Shown in pieces: positions 36,121 through 45,720 of a stretch of DNA of 56,618 nt. Every line of letters starts with the position of its first letter. Position 1 is the stretch's first letter. The position numbers and the translations under genes were made by a program. The notes beneath the pieces were generated by a model. The model was not told where the DNA came from and ran no database searches. It saw nothing but the letters and a program-made list of their open reading frames with translations. Source of the DNA: Dehalococcoidia bacterium. GTDB taxonomy: Bacteria; Chloroflexota; Dehalococcoidia; GIF9; AB-539-J10. Location: the NCBI GenBank assembly GCA_003562475.1, contig PWUU01000102.1, positions 1 to 56,618 on the forward strand. Reading direction: 5' to 3'.

Positions 36121-36263
36121 ATCCTGGCAGCCGGTGTCTCCCTGTGGAGTACTATCGTGGGTGTCCTCCAATACCACAGGTGTGGAGTTGTGCTTCACCG
36201 GTATTTGGTATAGTGCTGTAACGTCACCTCGTCGCACCTTTTCCTTTGGTCGTTGAAGCCGAT

Positions 36264-37418
36264 ATGACACACGCAGGACATCAGCAGTTCGTCTTTCCTG
36301 TGGGCTACCGACAGTTCCACAAGGATCAGGTCTTCAACTTCCAGTTGAACCGTTGGTACTCACTCGGTTATGCCCGATATGAGGACATGCTGACAGCCGG
36401 TCAGCGCATTACCTCCTTCAACGAGTGGACGGCTGAGATGCGACGACAGGCTGAAGCGGCGCTGATGGAAGGCCGGTTGATGAACGCTACGTTCTACTAT
36501 CGCGCGGCCGAGTTCTACGCCTTCGACGATTCGCCACTGAAGCAACAGCTGTACGACCGTTTTGTCGAGTTGTTTGAGACTACCTTCAAAGACGAGGGTA
36601 TCGAGCGTTTCATGGTTCCGTATGGCGACGCGTTTCTGCCTGCAATGCGGATTTCGCCATCTGGAGAGAAGCGAGGCACTATCGTCATGCACGGCGGCTT
36701 CGATTCTCTCATTGAGGAGTTCTACTCCTGGATGCGGTACTTTGCCGACCGCGGACATGAAGTCATCGCCTTTGAAGGTCCCGGCCAGGGCGCAGCCCGC
36801 AGAAAGTATGGACTGGTGCTTGATTATCAGTGGGAGAAACCGACAGGCGCGATCCTGGACTATTTCGGACTGGATGACGTCACGCTGCTGGGCATCTCCA
36901 TGGGTGGATACTTCTGCTTCCGGGCTGCAGCGCTGGAGACGCGGATCAAGCGCATCATCGCGTCGAGTATTGCATACGATTACCTGCAGTTCGTGAACCG
37001 CCCCGCCCAGTTGCTGGTACGCCTGGTGCTCTCCTGTCGCGGGCTTTTCAACTGGTTTGCCCGACTCAGGATGAAGCACGATCCGATGCACCGATGGTCC
37101 ATCGGCAACCTGATGTACATTACAGATACGTCGAGGCCCAGCGACGCTATGGATGTCTTCGTGCGGCTCAACGCGAAGAATCTACTGTCGTGGCTGGCGG
37201 AACAGGATGTGCTGATTCTCACAGGCAGCGCAGATCACTTCGTCCCTCTCAAGATGCACGAGATGCAGGTGAAGGCTCTTACCAATGCACGGTCGGTCAC
37301 CGGGCGCATCTTCACGACCGATGAACAGGCACAGAACCACTGTCAGGTTGGCAACATGGGACTCGCTCTCAGTGTGATGGGTGATTGGCTGGATGAGAAA
37401 CTCTCACCTTCCCGCTAG
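36264..37418 (+). CDS. Alpha/beta hydrolase, FrsA-like
   Basis: 384 residues. The hydrolase core has GTIVMHGGFDSLIEEFYS (oxyanion region), FEGPGQGAARRKYG, the nucleophile elbow TLLGISMGGYFCF (G-x-S-x-G), DVLILTGSADHFVP (acid) and QAQNHCQVG (His). The N-terminal 140 residues form a helical cap (FNFQLNRWYSLGYARYEDML). Activity is probably an esterase or deacylase; substrate unknown. ATG 36264 was chosen; there is no strong ribosome-binding site. Confidence 0.85.
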   Translation: MTHAGHQQFVFPVGYRQFHKDQVFNFQLNRWYSLGYARYEDMLTAGQRITSFNEWTAEMRRQAEAALMEGRLMNATFYYRAAEFYAFDDSPLKQQLYDRFVELFETTFKDEGIERFMVPYGDAFLPAMRISPSGEKRGTIVMHGGFDSLIEEFYSWMRYFADRGHEVIAFEGPGQGAARRKYGLVLDYQWEKPTGAILDYFGLDDVTLLGISMGGYFCFRAAALETRIKRIIASSIAYDYLQFVNRPAQLLVRLVLSCRGLFNWFARLRMKHDPMHRWSIGNLMYITDTSRPSDAMDVFVRLNAKNLLSWLAEQDVLILTGSADHFVPLKMHEMQVKALTNARSVTGRIFTTDEQAQNHCQVGNMGLALSVMGDWLDEKLSPSR

Positions 37419-37591
37419 CCGTCGTAGGGCGTACTGGTCAGTCACGGACGACCTGGCGCCATTACAGCAAGGAACCACGTTCATCAGCCAGTCAGTCAGA
37501 TACCGAAGATGGCAACTTGGCAGGCGTCAGGCAGGTAATCTGCCGTGGTTGTGTCACTCCGTGAACGTGAGGCCATGTGCGGTCGAAAGTC

Positions 37592-38254
37592 TCAACTCTC
37601 AAGGAACCTGATGATATCACCGGGGTGTCGCGCGAGAGCCCTTGCGCCGCTGGAAAGCAGCTCATCTTTGGTGCGGAAGCCCCAGAGGGCGCCCACTGGA
37701 TAGAGTCTTGCGGCAATCGCCGTCTCCATATCGACGCTGGAGTCGCCGACGTAGAGACACTTCTCGGGTTCGAGCCTCATCTGTTCCACGATATGAAGAG
37801 CAACCGTTGGATCCGGCTTCCGCGGTCGCTCGGGCGACTCGCCTACAACGAAGTCAAACACCCAGTTACGCAACAGTTCTGATACCATGGCCTCTGTATA
37901 GTCGTGGGGCTTGTTTGAAAGCACCGCCATTCTGATGCCGCGAGTGGTGAGGGCGTCCAACAACTCGGGTATCCCTGGATAGGGGCGGGTGTTCTGCCTC
38001 CAGCGTCTGGAGTACTCATCACTGATGTCCGCTAGAAGTCGCGTAAGAGTTGCCTCGTCTCGACATTGAGCTGGCAGCGCACGGATAGCCATTTCGCGCC
38101 TGCCATTTCCCACGAAGTACTTGTAGGCTTCAGGTTCGTGGAGAGGCAGTCCAAGCCTGGCAAGGGCAATGTTTACGGAGTCCGCCATATCGCGCAGAGT
38201 GTCGAGAAGTGTGCCGTCAAGGTCGAAGAGTACCGCACGGAATACCATTCGCAT
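37592..38254 (-). CDS. HAD hydrolase, phosphoglycolate-phosphatase-like
   Basis: 220 residues. Motif I is LFDLDGTLLDT, motif II is MAVLSNKPHD, motif III has RPRKPDP and motif IV is YVGDSSVDMETA. A helical cap lies between I and II, making it subclass IA like Gph. It dephosphorylates small sugar or nucleotide phosphates. ATG 38254 (MRMVFRAVLFD) is preferred. It is separated by 87 bases from the DegV copy 2 gene, same strand. Confidence 0.9.
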   Translation of the reverse strand: MRMVFRAVLFDLDGTLLDTLRDMADSVNIALARLGLPLHEPEAYKYFVGNGRREMAIRALPAQCRDEATLTRLLADISDEYSRRWRQNTRPYPGIPELLDALTTRGIRMAVLSNKPHDYTEAMVSELLRNWVFDFVVGESPERPRKPDPTVALHIVEQMRLEPEKCLYVGDSSVDMETAIAARLYPVGALWGFRTKDELLSSGARALARHPGDIIRFLES

Positions 38255-38341
38255 AGGATACCACCACAATGCACTGTATGCGGAGTGGGACGTTTGTATA
38301 CCAATCGGAACGGGTTGTGAAATATGCGTTGCGTGTATCGA

Positions 38342-39214
38342 CTAAGGCGGAACTATGTCCATCGAGGAAGAGTCTTCGGCTGCCCGGATCAGCGCCACCC
38401 CCAATGCTCCGGGCCCTAAGTATGTTCCAATTGTCGCGCCGCAACGAGACCGTATCATCTCACCACCGGGAAAGAACTGTGAAAGCCTGAAAGCAAGTTG
38501 CTCCATCTCCTCAGGAGTTGTTGTGTGTCCTACTGCCAGATGTGATATCGGTCCCTGACTGGCTACCATTTCACACAAGCGATCGAGAGCTTGGTCACGA
38601 CCCCTAACTCGTTCCACCGGATGCGCAATCCCATCACGAAGGCACAAGATCGGCTTAATGTTCAGCATCGAGCCCAGAAATGCTGTCGCTCGTCCAATTC
38701 GACCACCTTTGTGCAGATAGTCGAGAGTATCCAGAACGCCGAAGAATTGTGTCCTTGGAATGGACTCTTCCGTCGTACGAACAATGTCATCGAGGGTGGC
38801 GCCAGCCTTTGCCATGGATGCAGCCTGCACAACGAGCAATCCAAGGCCGATCGATGCCGACAAGGTATCGAGAACTTCGATCCTGCACGGGACTTCGATT
38901 CCATCGCGTGCAACGAGTGCGGAAGCGTAGGTCGCGCTCAGTCTTGTCGAAATATGAAGCGAGACGATCTCATCCGTCTCTCCTGCGAGCCGTTCATATG
39001 CCTCAATGAACATGCCGGAAGACGGAGCCGATGTCTTCGGCAGCACATCTCCCGTCAATAGCAGATTGTAGAAGCCCTCAATTGATATAGTCACGCCGTC
39101 TTCAAACGTCTCATCGCCTATGTGGATGAGAAGCGGGACGACGGTGATGTCAAGATCCTCCACGACATCAATAGGCAGATCAGCCGTGCTATCGGTGACA
39201 ACTCTTACGGTCAT
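38342..39214 (-). CDS. DegV family fatty-acid-binding protein (copy 2)
   Basis: 290 residues: MTVRVVTDSTADLPIDVVED, KTSAPSSGMFIEAYERL, VSLHISTRLSATYASALVA, LDTLDYLHKGGRIGRATAFLGS. It parallels copy 1 at 19456-20307 over its length. It likely binds a fatty acid for phosphorylation by a kinase elsewhere. The C-terminal tail (IRAAEDSSSMDIVPP) differs from copy 1. Confidence 0.92.
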   Translation of the reverse strand: MTVRVVTDSTADLPIDVVEDLDITVVPLLIHIGDETFEDGVTISIEGFYNLLLTGDVLPKTSAPSSGMFIEAYERLAGETDEIVSLHISTRLSATYASALVARDGIEVPCRIEVLDTLSASIGLGLLVVQAASMAKAGATLDDIVRTTEESIPRTQFFGVLDTLDYLHKGGRIGRATAFLGSMLNIKPILCLRDGIAHPVERVRGRDQALDRLCEMVASQGPISHLAVGHTTTPEEMEQLAFRLSQFFPGGEMIRSRCGATIGTYLGPGALGVALIRAAEDSSSMDIVPP

Positions 39215-39754
39215 GTCATCTTACTGTCGGACAGACTACTCGCGTTTCTGCGGCATCTCACCGTATCTTGTGCTGTTTCTTGCGTCAAGTTCCCTATCGC
39301 CCGCCGTTCTGTCAGGAAGGACAGGCGTAACCTGCCGGTAGCTGAGTCATGGCATTGCCTTCAGACTTCCATGGGCTGATGGCTCATTGCAGCTTGAACC
39401 GGCGGACCATTACCAGTATACCGTACCACCAACCGTCCGGTTGCTCATATGTTCGGGCGAGACCATGCACACTACAGGTGAAACATGTATCATGCTCCGG
39501 AGGGCCGGACGTCTACCACGCTATCGTCTTCGTCAGTGTCTCAATTCAGATACCATAGGGTTATCACCATTGAGAAGGTGAAGCTGCGATTCGTCGTAAG
39601 ATTCTTTCGTGTCCTGTCGAATTGATCCGGACTATGCGTTGAATGTAATCGCCATACAACGGGAGACGCCCCCGGATTGAAAGCGTGCAGGATCAGGTGG
39701 GCACAGAAACTGCTTCCGTCAGGATAATACGATATAAGAGGAGGTAACTCGAAG
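39215..39754. other. Intergenic stretch
   Basis: 540 bases without a supported gene. Near 39733-39738 TATAAG lies just before the ribosome-binding site of the DapA-like gene, but it lacks a good -35 partner. Confidence 0.4.
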
Positions 39755-40648
39755 ATGAAGGAGATTCGCGGAATAGTGGTCCCGTTTGCCACCCCGTTCA
39801 CTGCGGATGAAGAACTGGACGTTGAGAAGGCCAAGTTGCTGATAGATAGCCTCATCGAGGCTGGAGTGCACGGACTGATCATCCTCGGAGATACGGGTGA
39901 GTTCTTCATGCTCACTCTTGAGGAGCGTTTATCCTTCACGGAGGCGATGTTTGAACACATCAACGGGAGAGTGCCTGTGGTCATTCAACCCTCCGCACTG
40001 TCTACACGTGAAGCTGTCATGTATGCGAGACAGGCGCACGATCTTGGCGCCGATGCCCTCATGCTGCTTCCGCCTTACTACAGGTCTACCACGGAGAGCG
40101 AAGCTTTCGCACACTATGCCGCGGTAGCTGACGTCACAAGTCTCCCAATTATCTGCTATTGCCTGCCATTGGCTGGTGCTGAGGTAATGACGCCAGAGTT
40201 TCTCGCTCGGCTCTCGCAGATCGACACTATCCGCTACGTAAAGGACAGCACAGGGATTCTCGCACGGATTCGGCAAATCCAGGCCACTTGCGGCGACAGA
40301 CTGAGAGTGTTTGTTGGAGGCGATTCGATCGTATACGATGGTTTGGCGGCAGGCGCGATCGGCTCTATTTGGGGCTGCGGCAACTTCATGCCCAGGCAGA
40401 CGGTTGAACTTTATTCACTTGTTTGTGAAACAGGCGACCTTGTGGCTGGCAGGGCACTGTGGGAAAAGATGTTCCCCCTGTGTGACTTTGTGGATAGCCA
40501 TCCTTACGCATCCTCGGTCAAGGCTGCCCTTGAACTGACCGGTTTCGAAGTTGGACCTGCTCGCCGCCCGGCCCTGCCACTATCCGGAGAGCAGAGGGCC
40601 GAGCTTGCCAATCGACTGAGGAATCTTGGGCTGTCCGTGACCGGCTAA
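39755..40648 (+). CDS. DapA-family (dihydrodipicolinate synthase/N-acetylneuraminate lyase) aldolase
   Basis: 297 residues, the usual length. It contains GDTGEFFMLTLEERL (GxxGE, a TIM-barrel signature), IICYCLPL at the Tyr position, and the Schiff-base lysine in IRYVKDSTG. It condenses or cleaves pyruvate with an aldehyde. The missing Asn in YCLPL (usually YNVP) argues for a substrate other than aspartate semialdehyde. GAGGAGG precedes the ATG. It stands alone with no lysine genes near. Confidence 0.9.
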   Translation: MKEIRGIVVPFATPFTADEELDVEKAKLLIDSLIEAGVHGLIILGDTGEFFMLTLEERLSFTEAMFEHINGRVPVVIQPSALSTREAVMYARQAHDLGADALMLLPPYYRSTTESEAFAHYAAVADVTSLPIICYCLPLAGAEVMTPEFLARLSQIDTIRYVKDSTGILARIRQIQATCGDRLRVFVGGDSIVYDGLAAGAIGSIWGCGNFMPRQTVELYSLVCETGDLVAGRALWEKMFPLCDFVDSHPYASSVKAALELTGFEVGPARRPALPLSGEQRAELANRLRNLGLSVTG

Positions 40649-41048
40649 ACCGCGGGAACTAGCTGTTGAACCTGCGCCTTCCCTGGCGACCGACCGCGTT
40701 GTGCGGAAACGGGGGAACGACAAGAAGAGAGGGATGAGACGCAGGACGCGGCACAACATTCCTTCCACGCCTGAAGAGTATGCCGCGGCATTCGCAGTAC
40801 GGGTAGCTGTGCAGCCTGGTCGTCCTCTTGCTCATAGTTTTGCTAATCGACACGAACATTTTGGCCGAATAGTTACGGGAGGATAGAATCATAGGTCAAT
40901 GAGCACGCCTGTACGCATGTAGTATTGCTGTGACGGCAGGGTGGACGACCGCGCGGTTGTCGTCGGTGCCGGAGAACTCCTTGGCTATCTCGCAGCGTCA
41001 CCCTGGTGAAGACCAGCCAACACTGATCATCGTTTGGAGATGAGAACA
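40649..41048. other. Intergenic stretch
   Basis: 400 bases with no supported gene. A 61-codon plus-strand frame at 40701-40886 has no ribosome-binding site and chance-like composition. Confidence 0.4.
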
Positions 41049-41762
41049 ATGTACGCAAATACTCGTACGAATAACAAGTGGCTGCTTCCTGTGATCACTC
41101 TGTCTGTACTTGTCATCGCAGTCCTGGCTGCAGCGCTTCTACTGCTTGGACAGGAACTCGCGGATACGCGGACTTTGCTGGCATACACACAAGGTCATCT
41201 GGTAGAGGCAGAGACGGACTTGCGCAGCACACAGACAAACCTGGTTGCCGCAGAAACCGAATTGACCGACACCCAGGGGGACCTCGCTCAGGTGACAACA
41301 GCACTTAGGGTGGCGAGCGAACGGATTGCCTCCCTCGAATCTGCGTTAGCCAACCTGCACGTCAACTACGAGAGGCTGACCGACGGCTACGGCTATGTGC
41401 TGCAAGATCCTACGTACGAAATGGTCATGGCTTTTCTCGCAGAGGATGACACGAGTGCAAACCCATATGATGTCCATGCCTACAACTGCACGGACTTCAG
41501 TGCCGACGTGAAAGCCAATGCCGCCAAACAGGGAATCCGCTGCGCCTACGTGAACATATACTTTCCGGATGGGAGAGGGCACGCCATCGTGGCGTTTGAC
41601 ACGACTGACAAAGGCCTTATATTCATCGAACCGCAGACCGATGAAGAGGCCAATCTACGCGTTGGCCGACGTTACTACGATAGCCTGATACCACGGCCTG
41701 GATACCACTACCCCGAACCGGATTACGATGACACTATCCTCAGGTATACGGTCATCTGGTGA
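41049..41762 (+). CDS. Membrane-anchored coiled-coil protein with transglutaminase/cysteine-peptidase-like C-terminus
   Basis: 237 residues. One N-terminal helix (WLLPVITLSVLVIAVLAAALLLLG) is followed by a coiled coil (about 45-115: EAETDLRSTQTNLVAAETEL, with heptad repeats of TD/TQ). A compact C-terminal domain holds YNCTDFSADVKANAAKQG (Cys candidate), GHAIVAFDTTD (His) and FIEPQTDEE (acid). The C-H-acid order resembles transglutaminase-like cysteine proteases. GGAGA at 41036-41040 fits ATG 41049. Family not recognised; the catalytic triad is inference. Confidence 0.7.
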   Translation: MYANTRTNNKWLLPVITLSVLVIAVLAAALLLLGQELADTRTLLAYTQGHLVEAETDLRSTQTNLVAAETELTDTQGDLAQVTTALRVASERIASLESALANLHVNYERLTDGYGYVLQDPTYEMVMAFLAEDDTSANPYDVHAYNCTDFSADVKANAAKQGIRCAYVNIYFPDGRGHAIVAFDTTDKGLIFIEPQTDEEANLRVGRRYYDSLIPRPGYHYPEPDYDDTILRYTVIW

Positions 41763-41905
41763 TGATTTCGCCTGCAGATAAAGAACCACAGGACTCACAT
41801 GTCACCGCACGGGCTTTGCCGGACAGGTCGTGTGTGGAGTATCTTGTATTGTGACAAGTCTCGACTTGTGGAACACTGATTCGTGGACATGGCGCAATTG
41901 GGTGG

Positions 41906-42301
41906 ATGACGATGAGTCGGACGTTTGCAGGGTTGTTCCTGGTCTTCGCGGGCATCGGGTCGCCTTTTCATGTTCTGGTTGTCGCAGTCGAGTCCCCCTG
42001 CACAGCCGAGCTGGCAGCATGGTTGCGTGTCGGAGCTTACGATCCGACGATAAGGCAGGTACTCATCTCCGGCTTCCTGGTGACGCTGATTGTAGGAGGT
42101 GGTATGTGCACATTGTATAGCACACTTGCTGGTGGCTGGCGTCTGTGGGCATTGTCGGGCAGTATCGCTTGCATCATTCTCGGGATGTTCACGTGGTTCG
42201 CCGGCATTGTCCGCGCAGACCAGTTGGTTGGCCTGGTGTATGTGGTAATAGGTGTACTTGCGGTAACAGTGGTGACGTTGCATAAGACAAGCAACCCTTG
42301 A
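41906..42301 (+). CDS. Small four-helix membrane protein
   Basis: 131 residues with four hydrophobic segments (FAGLFLVFAGIGSPFHVLVVAV, VLISGFLVTLIVGGGM, WALSGSIACIILGMFTWFAGIV, LVGLVYVVIGVLAVTVVTL). No family recognised. It starts ATG 41906 with weak upstream sequence. It lies between the coiled-coil gene and the larger membrane protein, all on the same strand. Confidence 0.55.
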   Translation: MTMSRTFAGLFLVFAGIGSPFHVLVVAVESPCTAELAAWLRVGAYDPTIRQVLISGFLVTLIVGGGMCTLYSTLAGGWRLWALSGSIACIILGMFTWFAGIVRADQLVGLVYVVIGVLAVTVVTLHKTSNP

Positions 42302-42662
42302 GCGAGGTGTTCAGGACTTTGCTTCTTGCGGCGCCTCCGATGAGGCCGACGACCTGAGCGACCGCTCTCGTGTGCCTGAACCACAATCATTCACGATCAA
42401 AGTCGAGCTACACTGTCGCTCCTGCAGGTGACGAGTCTATTGTGGCGACCCGCGAGGTGCAGCGGCGGCCGTTACACCAACTGAGACCGGGGACCGCCAA
42501 CCGGGCCAGTATGCTTTTCCTCGCAATTGACCCTTCTTGCGAAGCCCTTGTATCCTGCGGAGGCACTATGGTGTGGCGACCACGCTGACTGAATGCGGCT
42601 GCCAATCCGTGCGAGAGATGGTGGCCACGTCAAGAGCTTGTTGCACGAAGGGGTGAGAACTA
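42302..42662. other. Intergenic stretch
   Basis: 361 bases; no gene supported. Confidence 0.4.
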
Positions 42663-43910
42663 GTGAATTGGCTTGGTCGGATCATGAGACGGTGGATTGG
42701 TGAGCGCACGTTTGTACGTAATGTGCAGGCGGGTGCACTCCTGGAGGACTTCTTCATTGCTGCCGTCGCATCGGTGTTGATCATCCGCCTTTATCTCCTC
42801 TTCACCTACCGATATCTTGTTGACGTTGCACCGACGACGGGGAGAGTTGTGGTGGGTCCGTTTCACTTCGCGCATATGCTGTGGGGTGGGCTACTCATGT
42901 TGGTCGGATTCATCTTGTTGCTGACGTTCCTGGGACGCTCAGGTCAGGGTGTGGCTGCAGTAATTGGCGGCATCGGGTTTGGCGCTTTCATTGATGAGCT
43001 GGGCAAGGTCATCACACTGGATAACGATTACTTCTACCAGCCGGTTTTCGCGCTCATCTACATGATATTCGTCGGACTCTTCATCGGGCTGCGCGTGATA
43101 CAACGACCCCGGAGACTATCCGCTCAGGCAGCCCTGGCCAATGCCTTGCAGTACGCGCAACAGGCGGTATTACGGGACTTCGGACCCGGAGAACGCCGTC
43201 ATGCAATTGCCTTGCTGGAGTATACCGAACCCTCGCATCCAATGGTCGCACCGTTGCGCATGACTCTGGAGCGGGTGGAAAGCACAACGTTGCGGCGTCC
43301 ATCTCCTCTGGAGCATGTCCGGACGTCGCTGCGCAAGGCTTATGCCTGGATCGTCCGCAAGTGGTGGTTCAGTTACGCGGTAATTGGGCTGTTCGTAGTT
43401 GACTCCATCAGTGGCCTGTTTCAAACGGTGCTGCGCGTTGCATGGACCGAGTTTCTCATTGGCACAGTGCTCATTGCCACAGCGGCCGCGGCCCTGCTCT
43501 CTGTTATCCTGTTCCGCAGGTATCCTTCTAGACGGGTGGTAAGATCGGTAAGTGTGCTTCTAATTGCCGCGCTGCTGTCCGTGGGTATTGCGTTCCACCT
43601 CGACCAGCGTCCAGATTCCTTTGTTCACTGGGTCCAACTGATCGCTCCCACCGTATCCGCAGTACTTGTGATGTTCGGCACGCTGCTAATCTGGCGGTCT
43701 CGCTTGGAGGCCTACAGAATGTTCCATCTCGCCGTGCTGGTGTCCATCCTTGTGACCCAGGTGTTTGCGTTCTATGAGGCGCAAATCCTTGCCGTGACCG
43801 GACTGGTCATACGTGTGATCATCCTGATGGTCCTTCGATTCATGATAGACCAGGAAGAGACTGCGGTGGCGTTGAGGAACCGTTCAGCGGTGACCGAAGG
43901 CCTCCGCTGA
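42663..43910 (+). CDS. Integral membrane protein with DELGK motif
   Basis: 415 residues, about eight to nine helices in two bundles split by a cytoplasmic stretch (about 140-240). The N-terminal half has GIGFGAFIDELGKVITLDNDYFYQPVF, a motif conserved in related actinobacterial and chloroflexal membrane proteins of unknown function. GTG start with AAGGGGTG upstream. Its 3' end overlaps the convergent transposase remnant by 27 bases. Confidence 0.75.
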   Translation: MNWLGRIMRRWIGERTFVRNVQAGALLEDFFIAAVASVLIIRLYLLFTYRYLVDVAPTTGRVVVGPFHFAHMLWGGLLMLVGFILLLTFLGRSGQGVAAVIGGIGFGAFIDELGKVITLDNDYFYQPVFALIYMIFVGLFIGLRVIQRPRRLSAQAALANALQYAQQAVLRDFGPGERRHAIALLEYTEPSHPMVAPLRMTLERVESTTLRRPSPLEHVRTSLRKAYAWIVRKWWFSYAVIGLFVVDSISGLFQTVLRVAWTEFLIGTVLIATAAAALLSVILFRRYPSRRVVRSVSVLLIAALLSVGIAFHLDQRPDSFVHWVQLIAPTVSAVLVMFGTLLIWRSRLEAYRMFHLAVLVSILVTQVFAFYEAQILAVTGLVIRVIILMVLRFMIDQEETAVALRNRSAVTEGLR

Positions 43911-44932
43911 GATAGTGACAGGCGGTGTTCGCTTGGCATGAACCCCGTTAACCTGAAGTGGAGTCAGGTACCCCGGGGCTTGATGTGGCCGAACAGTATC
44001 GTAGACGGTTTCCCATGTGCGCAGTGCTTTGTTGAGGGCGGTGATATCGAAGTCGCTGTCAGTGAGTTCGCAGAATTTCTCGGTATGGGTTCTCTGCGCC
44101 GGTTCCGAGGGGCCATTCAGCGTGGGAGAACGGGGTGCTAACACGAACAGACGGATGCCTCTCCTCTGGCATTCAGCCTCGAACAGGTACTGGAATTCCG
44201 AGCCGCCATCTAACTGGATCGCCTTCACGGGGAACGGCATCCGTCGCAGCAGCACATCAATGAACGCGGCTGCGGTGCGAGAGGTCGCCCTTGTGTGGGC
44301 TTCCAGGACATCCCACCTCGAGGCGACGTCTCTGGCAGTCAAATGCTTCAGTATCACTCCAGGCAGCGACCTTACATCCAGTGTATCTACCTCCACGATA
44401 TCCCCGGGAACTCTGGCCATATAGTCCTTCGACTTCCTTACCAGTACGGGCGCTCTTGCTGCCGTCTCCTCGCTGAAATCCCGTTGCACACCGGCTCATG
44501 CAGCAGAGCCCCCTCCTTGAGTCGTCGTAGTATCCTGCCCGCCGTGGATGTCGAGGTGCAGAAGCCGATGTCACGCAACAGCGCGGTAAGCATGTCCTTG
44601 CCCGAGCGAGGGTACGGCTCCCTGAGGGCCAGAACCGCGTCACCAAGCTCCGGCGAGTACTCCGGCGCACGTACATGCCGTGGACGATGGGAGCGGTCCT
44701 CCAGCGTATCCAGATGTGTGCGTGAATACCGCCTCTTCCACCGACAGAACGTCTGCGGGGAAATGTCGAAGTAGCAACACGTGCGCCTCGCGTTCTCATT
44801 ATGCGCGTAGTGGTAGTCGAACCGCTTCAGCCGCCGCTCCGTCTCCCACGATGGACGGGTCAGCCTCGCCAATCGTCGGTAATTAGGCAGCATCTCGTGT
44901 ACATTCATGCCACGCCCATGGTACTGTCGCAT
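43884..44932 (-). pseudogene. Frameshifted IS481-type transposase
   Basis: Upstream part (44932-44438): a helix-turn-helix leader (YFDISPQTFCRWKRRYSRTH) ending LLHEPVCNGISARRRQQERP. Downstream part (in the other frame): VRKSKDYMARVPGDIVEVDTL (first Asp), AIQLDGGSEF (second Asp), then an E-containing segment near SEPAQRTHTEKF. Family members read ISARxRxxxRPYxVRKPKDY without a break, so one base is missing at about 44441-44443. The C-terminus beyond GYLTPLQ is atypical, suggesting 3' truncation. No target duplication or convincing inverted repeats were found. Confidence 0.82.
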
Positions 44933-45481
44933 CTCTCATGTGTCACCCATCTGTCTGGACGAGATCACGGGTGCATCTCACCGAGTGCGACGCACTAACT
45001 GCCATCGTTGGAGCAAGTAGCTGCCTCTTGATGCTGGGCATAAACGTGTGGGTTGGTTTCTTGTACGCCCAGGCACTATATGTAAGACAATCGGACGGTC
45101 GTTGTTACGCTGAGGACGCGTGCGACCAGGCGCGCGAGTCCGCCGGCCTGATTCGCATCCATTTTAGACCACCGCGACCCAATAGCTGCCGAAAAGCGCA
45201 AGGGCTGAACACACACAAGGGTGGCGCGCTGGTGCCTTGCACCTATTCGCCGAGTGTGATGGAGCAACGCCCATATGCTGGCGATACACGCGGGCGATCG
45301 CCGTAATCGGATGCACGCCAACCCCACCACGCACGTTGGGTACTATTCGGTCATAGTGGAAATACGGGTAGACGCCCGGAACTAGTTGGTGGGCGATAAC
45401 AACCGAAGAGCACTCACTGCCAGTCAGCTAATGATAGAGTGGAGCCCTCACCCGTCACCAAACAAGTGTGACTACAACCCT
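44933..45481. other. Intergenic stretch beside the transposase remnant
   Basis: 549 bases with no gene supported. It probably includes the lost or degraded end of the insertion sequence. Confidence 0.4.
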
Positions 45482-45625
45482 CTAGGCTTTGCCAATTCGG
45501 AACACCTTTGTGCCGCATCCGCCACATGTGCCGTGGACCGCTGGCCGTCCATTCTTAAGGGTGATCTCTTTGGCGTCTTTGACGTCGACCTTCTTCCGGC
45601 ATTTCATGCAGTACGCTTGAGCCAT
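45482..45625 (-). CDS. DUF5679-type zinc-ribbon microprotein (second intact copy)
   Basis: 47 residues: MAQAYCMKCRKKVDVKDAKE, then ITLKNGQRAVHGTCGGCGTK and VFRIGKA. It has two CxxC pairs (CMKC, CGGC) and the same length as the copy at 10680-10823. AAGGAGGG precedes the ATG. It ends TAG at 45482. Function unknown; a small zinc-ribbon fold is inferred. Confidence 0.85.
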   Translation of the reverse strand: MAQAYCMKCRKKVDVKDAKEITLKNGRPAVHGTCGGCGTKVFRIGKA

Positions 45626-45689
45626 GCTTGCCCTCCTTCAAAACTGCTCGTGCTGCACCTTGCAGCTACTCTTGCGACCGGGGTTGCAT

Positions 45690-45720
45690 ATTATCAACGC
45701 CTGCAAGTATCAAAAGTCAA
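45690..45720 (-). promoter_or_regulatory. Candidate promoter of the DUF5679 gene
   Basis: On the minus strand TTGACT (45720-45715) is followed after 19 bases by GATAAT (45695-45690), and the ATG lies 64 bases further on. The -10 is good; the spacing is long. Confidence 0.4.

Noticed and set aside
44438-44489. Programmed -1 frameshift in the transposase
   Set aside because: No slippery heptamer at the overlap; family members read through without a shift, so one lost base explains it better.
43911-44990. Terminal inverted repeats of the insertion sequence
   Set aside because: Only a shared GTGACA hexamer was found at the two sides, which is too short to define ends.
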